From Deltaproteobacteria bacterium (lineage in GTDB: Bacteria > Desulfobacterota > Desulfarculia > Adiutricales > Adiutricaceae), in assembly GCA_031257955.1 (NCBI GenBank), contig JAIRNQ010000080.1:1-9972 (forward strand): DNA of 9,972 nt. Direction: 5' to 3'. Below are positions 6,580 through 9,972 of this stretch, piece by piece (the stretch's first letter is position 1; each line of letters opens with the position of its first letter). Under the pieces are notes generated by a model that was not told where the DNA came from, made no database searches, and was given only the letters and a program-made list of their open reading frames with translations. Made by a program: the position numbers and the translations under genes.

Positions 6580-7104
6580 ATGGGCGAGACAATACTTTTC
6601 TTGGGCGGGGCCAAAAGCGGCAAGACCAGGGCGGCCTTGGCCAAAGCCGAGACCTATCCGCCGCCCCGGTATTACTTGGCCACGGCTGAGGCCTTGGACG
6701 ATGAAATGGTCGTCAGAATCAAGAACCACCAAGCCGAGCGGGGACCTGAATGGCGGACCATCGAGGAACCGCTGGATCTAAGCGGCGCTCTGGCCCTGGC
6801 CGAGCCGGGAGCGCCGGTCCTGCTTGATTGCCTTACCTTGTGGCTCTCCAACGTTATTGGCCAAGACCCAGAAAGTAGTGACTTTGACGCCGTTTTGGCC
6901 AGGCTGGACGTTTTTTTGGCGGCGGCGGCCAAGAGGGCCGGCCCGGCGATAATCGTCTCCAACGAGGTCGGGGGCGGGTTGGTGCCCATAGACCCGGTCT
7001 CCAGGTTTTTTAGGGATATCTCGGGCCTCTGCCACCAAAAGATCGCCAAATCGGCCGACGGCGTTTATCTGGTCACGGCCGGGCTAAGCCAAAAGCTAAA
7101 ATGA
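6580..7104 (+). CDS. cobU: Bifunctional adenosylcobinamide kinase / adenosylcobinamide-phosphate guanylyltransferase
   Basis: CobU phosphorylates adenosylcobinamide and then transfers GMP to it, giving AdoCbi-GDP for attachment of the lower ligand in late cobalamin synthesis and cobinamide salvage. The 174-residue product has the P-loop GGAKSGKT (9-16), YLATAEALDDEM (32-43), RIKNHQAERG with His50 as the likely guanylylated residue (46-55), LLDCLTLWLSN (81-91) and VSNEVGGGLVPIDPVSRFFRD (126-146), all in family order and length. The ATG at 6580 is chosen over an in-frame TTG at 6565 because GGAGG (6567-6571) sits 8 nt before it. No other B12 gene is in the window. hemW follows after 89 bp, and the gene's 3' end is duplicated in that gap. 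Confidence 0.93.
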   Translation: MGETILFLGGAKSGKTRAALAKAETYPPPRYYLATAEALDDEMVVRIKNHQAERGPEWRTIEEPLDLSGALALAEPGAPVLLDCLTLWLSNVIGQDPESSDFDAVLARLDVFLAAAAKRAGPAIIVSNEVGGGLVPIDPVSRFFRDISGLCHQKIAKSADGVYLVTAGLSQKLK

Positions 7105-7167
7105 GGCTCAAAGCCCCGACCGGGACAAGCCAAAAGCTAAAATGGGGCTCAAAGCCCCGGCCGGGCC
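7086..7167. repeat. 41-bp tandem duplication of the cobU 3' end
   Basis: 7086-7126 holds the last five codons and stop of cobU plus downstream bases. 7127-7167 repeats it with 3 differences (about 93% identity). In the second copy the TGA stop reads TGG, but it is downstream of the real stop and not translated. The second copy contains a perfect GGGGCT-CAA-AGCCCC hairpin (7144-7158); the first copy has one mismatch. No T-tract follows. Confidence 0.92.
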
Positions 7168-7193
7168 AAGCGCCATATAACTAAGGTTCCAAC

Positions 7194-8288
7194 ATGCTCC
7201 CAGGACTATACGTTCACGTACCCTTTTGCTCGCGAAAGTGCCCTTACTGTGATTTTTATTCCATCTCGGCCTTGGATCTCATACCCTCTTGGCTAAGGGG
7301 CTTGGATAAAGAGGCCGATCTTTACGCCAAAGACTGGCCCGGTCCCTTCGATACGCTGTATTTGGGAGGGGGCAGCCCCAGTTTGCTGACCGTGAACGAT
7401 CTGAAGACCCTGTTCGAGGTTTTGGAAAAGTTTCCTTTGGCCGAGGGCCATGAGGCCACCATCGAGGCCAACCCCGAAGACGTGACCCGGGAGAAGGTTA
7501 AATTCTGGAAGTCCCTGGGCCTTAACCGGGTCTCCCTGGGCGTCCAGTCCTTCAATCCCCAGTGGCTCAACTCTAGCTTGGCCAGGACCCACACGGTTGA
7601 GGACAACAAAGCGGCCATCGAGACCGTGGCCGCCGAGGGCCTTAATCTGAGCCTGGATTTCATCTTCGCCCACGCCGGGCAGTCCCCCCAGGAATGGGCC
7701 GCCGAACTGGACCAGGCCGCCGCCACCTGGGCCGATCACGTCTCGGCCTACGTGCTTACCCCCGCCCCGGGCACGGCCCTGGGACGGGCCCTGGCCGTCG
7801 GGGTGGCCCCAAAACTCCCGGGCGAGGAACTTACCTCCGAGCTCTTTCTTCTAACCGGGGAGGCTCTGGCCATGAGGGGTTTCGAGCGTTACGAGGTTTC
7901 CAACTTCGCCAGGGGCGGGGCCGTCTGCCGGCACAATCTCAAATACTGGCACCGCGAGCCCTATCTGGGCCTGGGCCCCTCGGCCCACAGTTTTGACGGG
8001 AAAAAGCGCCGGGCCAACACTTCCTCGGTCAGGCGCTGGGCCCAAGCCCTCAGCTCTGGCCGCACCCCCCTGGAGTTCGAGGAAACCTTGACCCCGGAGC
8101 AAGTCCGGATGGAAGAAATCATGCTGGGCCTCAGGCTCTCCGAGGGCCTCCCCCGCGAATTGGTAAAGGACTCCGACAAACTGGCAGACCTAATCAAAGA
8201 CGGCTTTCTGGCCGAGGTCGGCCAGCGGCTTAAACCCTGCCCCAAAGGCATGCTGATGGCAGACGGATTGGCAAAACTTCTAGCCTAA
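7194..8288 (+). CDS. hemW: Radical-SAM heme chaperone HemW
   Basis: HemW is a radical-SAM family protein that binds heme and delivers it to target proteins; it is often misnamed as coproporphyrinogen III oxidase. The 364-residue product carries CSRKCPYC (Cys12, Cys16, Cys19) directly followed by DF, lacking the extra Cys of true HemN (CxxxCxxCxC). It also has LYLGGGSPS (56-63), EANPEDVT (91-98), RVSLGVQSF (112-120), YEVSNFA (233-239), HNLKYW (247-252) and YLGLGPSAHSF (257-267), then a C-terminal helical part (EEIMLGLRLSEGLP). Length matches E. coli HemW (378). One divergence is IFAHAGQS at 157-164, where relatives usually have a GLPGQT-like segment. The start ATG has only a modest TAAGG upstream. 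It is probably co-transcribed with cobU. Confidence 0.92.
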   Translation: MLPGLYVHVPFCSRKCPYCDFYSISALDLIPSWLRGLDKEADLYAKDWPGPFDTLYLGGGSPSLLTVNDLKTLFEVLEKFPLAEGHEATIEANPEDVTREKVKFWKSLGLNRVSLGVQSFNPQWLNSSLARTHTVEDNKAAIETVAAEGLNLSLDFIFAHAGQSPQEWAAELDQAAATWADHVSAYVLTPAPGTALGRALAVGVAPKLPGEELTSELFLLTGEALAMRGFERYEVSNFARGGAVCRHNLKYWHREPYLGLGPSAHSFDGKKRRANTSSVRRWAQALSSGRTPLEFEETLTPEQVRMEEIMLGLRLSEGLPRELVKDSDKLADLIKDGFLAEVGQRLKPCPKGMLMADGLAKLLA

Positions 8289-8534
8289 AGAGCCCCCTGG
8301 CGAAAATTTGGTTTGGCTTTGGCCATCAAATTAGACCTAATTGATCTTTCAATCTAACCCGGGCAAGTTCCTTACAACCCAGATTTTTGGCCGGTTTATA
8401 ATTTGACGGTCTCGAAGAAAGCCCTTTCGAGTTCGCCGATGGCCTCGTCGGACAACAATTATCAAAGGGTTCTCTAAGCTCCAGGACAACAATGTGGGGT
8501 TTCCGCGAACGCATCATAATTTAGCTATTTTTTC
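8289..8534. other. Spacer after hemW with a possible gene-end fragment
   Basis: No supported gene and no clear terminator for hemW. On the minus strand 8458-8396 reads LLSDEAIGELERAFFETVKL and then TAA, a helical, coding-like C-terminus preceded directly by two stops. A 63-residue frame in another phase overlaps it (8517-8326). It could be a decayed gene end, but it is too short to identify. Confidence 0.3.
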
Positions 8535-8603
8535 GATCAAGATGTAAATACCCCCTATTTGCCGGGCGCGGTTCAATAATGGCCTAAAATTAAAACCTAA
8601 ATT
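8535..8603. repeat. Dispersed intergenic repeat, copy 2
   Basis: Partner of 5449-5519 in the same orientation. Shared blocks include GATCAAG, GTAAA, TATTT, GGGCGCGGTTCAA, AAATTAAA and CTAAATT in the same order and almost the same spacing. Confidence 0.7.
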
Positions 8604-8827
8604 GGTAACCCTCAAACGAACTTAAAAGTTTTGGCCAGATTATTATACGCTCTCGCCATTTCTTATGATATTTTTACTGTGTCTTGCCCAGCCTTTTCAA
8701 TGAACAACTAGGTTTAGGTACCTCAAGTAAGTTTAACTGGGCATTGTACCAATCCATTGGTGGACCCAGTCGGATTATTGGCTGGTAAAGGTCGGAAGTA
8801 TTAATAAAGTTAATTTTCGCCATTTAA
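8604..8827. other. AT-rich spacer, nothing recognised
   Basis: No open frame of note, no RNA gene and no strong promoter were seen. It leads into the roughly 187-bp array. Confidence 0.5.
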
Positions 8828-9415
8828 AAATACTACTTTGATTTTTGACTTGTGGCTACTTTTTTGTTAACATATTAATGGACAACGGCTTGGCTTCGCC
8901 CGAGGGGCCAGGCCGACAACCTTATATTAAAAAACAAATCAATCGCATATATTAAGTAACGTATTGATTTTTTACCATGATTAGTTTTTATTCAGATGTA
9001 GTTTTTAAGCTTTTTCAAATATCACCTGGATTTTATCCAAGTGGATGCTTTGATTGAATAATCTAAAGGACGGCGGCTTGGCTTTGTCCGCGGGGCCAGA
9101 TCGGCAACGTTTTTCAAAAACTAATCGATCGGGTTATATCAAATGGTATTTTGCTTTTTCGGCTTGGTAGATATTTTTAAAGAAGTAAAACTTACCAGTT
9201 TTTAAATATCACTTGGATTTTAGCCCAGTGAGTGCTTAGATTGACTAATCTAAAGGACTGCGGCTTGGCTTTGCCCGAGGACCGGTTCAACAGGGAATTG
9301 TTTAAAAACTAAATTAACGACAATTTGATTTAACACGTTGATTATTTTGCTTTGGCCGATATCTTTCGAAATGTATATATCACAATTTTAAAATATTACT
9401 ATGATTATTTGTTTG
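8828..9415. repeat. Diverged tandem array with about 187-bp period (three full copies and a partial fourth)
   Basis: Two landmarks recur in register. AAATAYYAC-like words begin at 8828, 9017, 9204 and 9391 (steps 189, 187, 187). CGGCTTGGCTT begins at 8886, 9074 and 9261 (steps 188, 187). Copies 2 and 3 are the most alike; copy 1 is more diverged and the fourth is cut short. Each full copy is AT-rich with a GC-rich core of about 40 bp. Directly before the core, one base from GGAC, stands a small inverted repeat with a 4-nt loop: TTAA/TTAA in copy 1, TTTGATT/AATCTAA in copy 2 (one mismatch) and TTAGATT/AATCTAA in copy 3. No coding frame spans the array. Confidence 0.8.
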
Positions 9416-9743
9416 ATTCTAACTCACCCGGCTAAGGCATCCGACCGGTAGCGGAGACCAGACGGCTGGGTTGGTATCCCCTAGTGATTTGGCCCCGCCG
9501 GCCTAGCCAAATATAGCCAACTGGCTTGTGTCACTCGACCGTTGTATCCTTTCGCATCCATTTTATGGCTTTACTGACCGGAGTTGTACCTATTCGATCG
9601 ACTATGATGGATTTTTTATCGCCTGTGATGACTCTTCGGTCCCATAGGTTGGATTATCTTTGGTTTGGCTGTGCTGGGTTTTGGATGGAGGGTCGATTTG
9701 TCGCGGTGGTGTTTTTAGGCAGGTTAGTTGCGGGGTTGAACCC
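9416..9743. other. Transition between the two arrays
   Basis: No supported gene. Composition shifts from AT-rich to G/T-rich on the plus strand from about 9647. The segment 9690-9743 (GGATGGAGGG, then GCGGGGTTGAACCC) resembles degenerate units of the 47-bp array that follows. A plus-strand frame starting at a non-ATG codon at 9526 runs into the array and lacks family features. Confidence 0.45.
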
Positions 9744-9972
9744 GGTCGCCCGAGGAGGGCCTCGGCCGGTTTGGCTGGAGGGTTGAAGTTGGTCGCCCGT
9801 GATGGGTACTCGGCCGGTTGGTTGGAGGGTTGTAGTTGGTCGCCCGAGGAGGGCCTCGGTCGGTTGGTTGGAGGGTTGAAGTTGGTCGCCCGAGGAGGGC
9901 CTCGGCCGGTTTGGCTGGAGTGTTGAAGTTGGTCGCCCGTGGTGGGTACTCGGCCGGTTGGTTGGAGGGTTG
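9744..9972. repeat. 47-bp G/T-rich tandem array, running off the window
   Basis: Units start at 9744, 9791, 9838, 9884 and 9931 (lengths 47, 47, 46, 47 and a truncated last). Two variants occur in the order A, B, A, A, B. A units carry CCGAGG-AGGG-CCTCGG, a 6-bp hairpin; B units read CGTGATGGGTACTCGG or a close variant and fold less well. The plus strand is strongly G/T-rich, and GGTTGGTTGGAGGG occurs at 9816-9829, 9862-9875 and 9956-9969. Because 47 is not a multiple of three, open frames across the array change phase and are not genes. Confidence 0.93.

Noticed and set aside
6262..6732. Minus-strand frame of 156 codons
   Set aside because: It overlaps cobU antisense, has a Pro/Arg/Gly-rich composition and shows no recognisable motif.
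7194..8288. Oxygen-independent coproporphyrinogen III oxidase (HemN)
   Set aside because: The radical-SAM motif is CxxxCxxC followed by DF and lacks the fourth Cys of HemN; length and later motifs match HemW.
9526..9926. Plus-strand open frames over the 47-bp array
   Set aside because: They start at non-ATG codons or mid-repeat, change phase with each unit and show no family motif.
9744..9972. CRISPR array
   Set aside because: Whole 47-bp units repeat, with no variable spacers between them.

Overview
The window looks like a chromosomal segment of a Gram-negative bacterium. The case rests on a lipopolysaccharide-export pair (lptC followed by a likely lptA), secreted proteins with Sec signal peptides, a cobinamide-processing enzyme, HemW and an iron-sulfur aldo/keto reductase. 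The mix of LPS export, B12 metabolism, ferredoxin-type proteins and a small pentapeptide protein would fit an anaerobic Desulfobacterota (deltaproteobacterial) lineage, but that placement is an inference. Seven protein genes are supported. They cover only about half of the window (about 4,990 of 9,972 bases), which is very low for a bacterium. The rest is AT-rich spacer, tandem repeats, duplicated gene ends and possible gene remnants.

Layout. Positions 1-911 (minus strand) hold the start of a probable lptA and, upstream of it, lptC. A three-copy 31-bp tandem repeat lies between them, and a near-perfect sigma-70 promoter sits upstream at 1018-1046. Positions 912-2108 are mostly AT-rich and non-coding, with a GC-rich island that may be the end of a decayed minus-strand gene. 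A secreted M23-type peptidase-fold protein occupies 2109-3326 on the plus strand and is followed by a hairpin. Positions 3327-4093 carry a 143-bp tandem duplication and a 76-bp duplicate of the end of the next gene. A 4Fe-4S aldo/keto reductase lies at 4094-5245 (minus), preceded by a hairpin-rich leader that contains a terminator. A pentapeptide-repeat protein lies at 5703-6047 (minus).

A plus-strand pair follows: cobU (6580-7104), for adenosylcobinamide phosphorylation and GDP activation, and hemW (7194-8288), a radical-SAM heme chaperone. The 3' end of cobU is also duplicated, as a 41-bp tandem copy. From 8289 to the window end there is no supported gene. This stretch holds one copy of a dispersed intergenic repeat (partner at 5449), a roughly 187-bp-period array of three full diverged copies plus a partial fourth (about 8828-9415), and a G/T-rich 47-bp array (9744-9972) that runs off the window.

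The genes do not form one pathway. lptC-lptA is a small operon for LPS transport. cobU and hemW are probably co-transcribed and both concern tetrapyrroles. The peptidase, reductase and pentapeptide genes are separate units. The main oddity is the non-coding DNA: short tandem duplications of gene ends that have drifted to about 91-93% identity, two kinds of tandem array side by side, and a possible attenuator ahead of the reductase.
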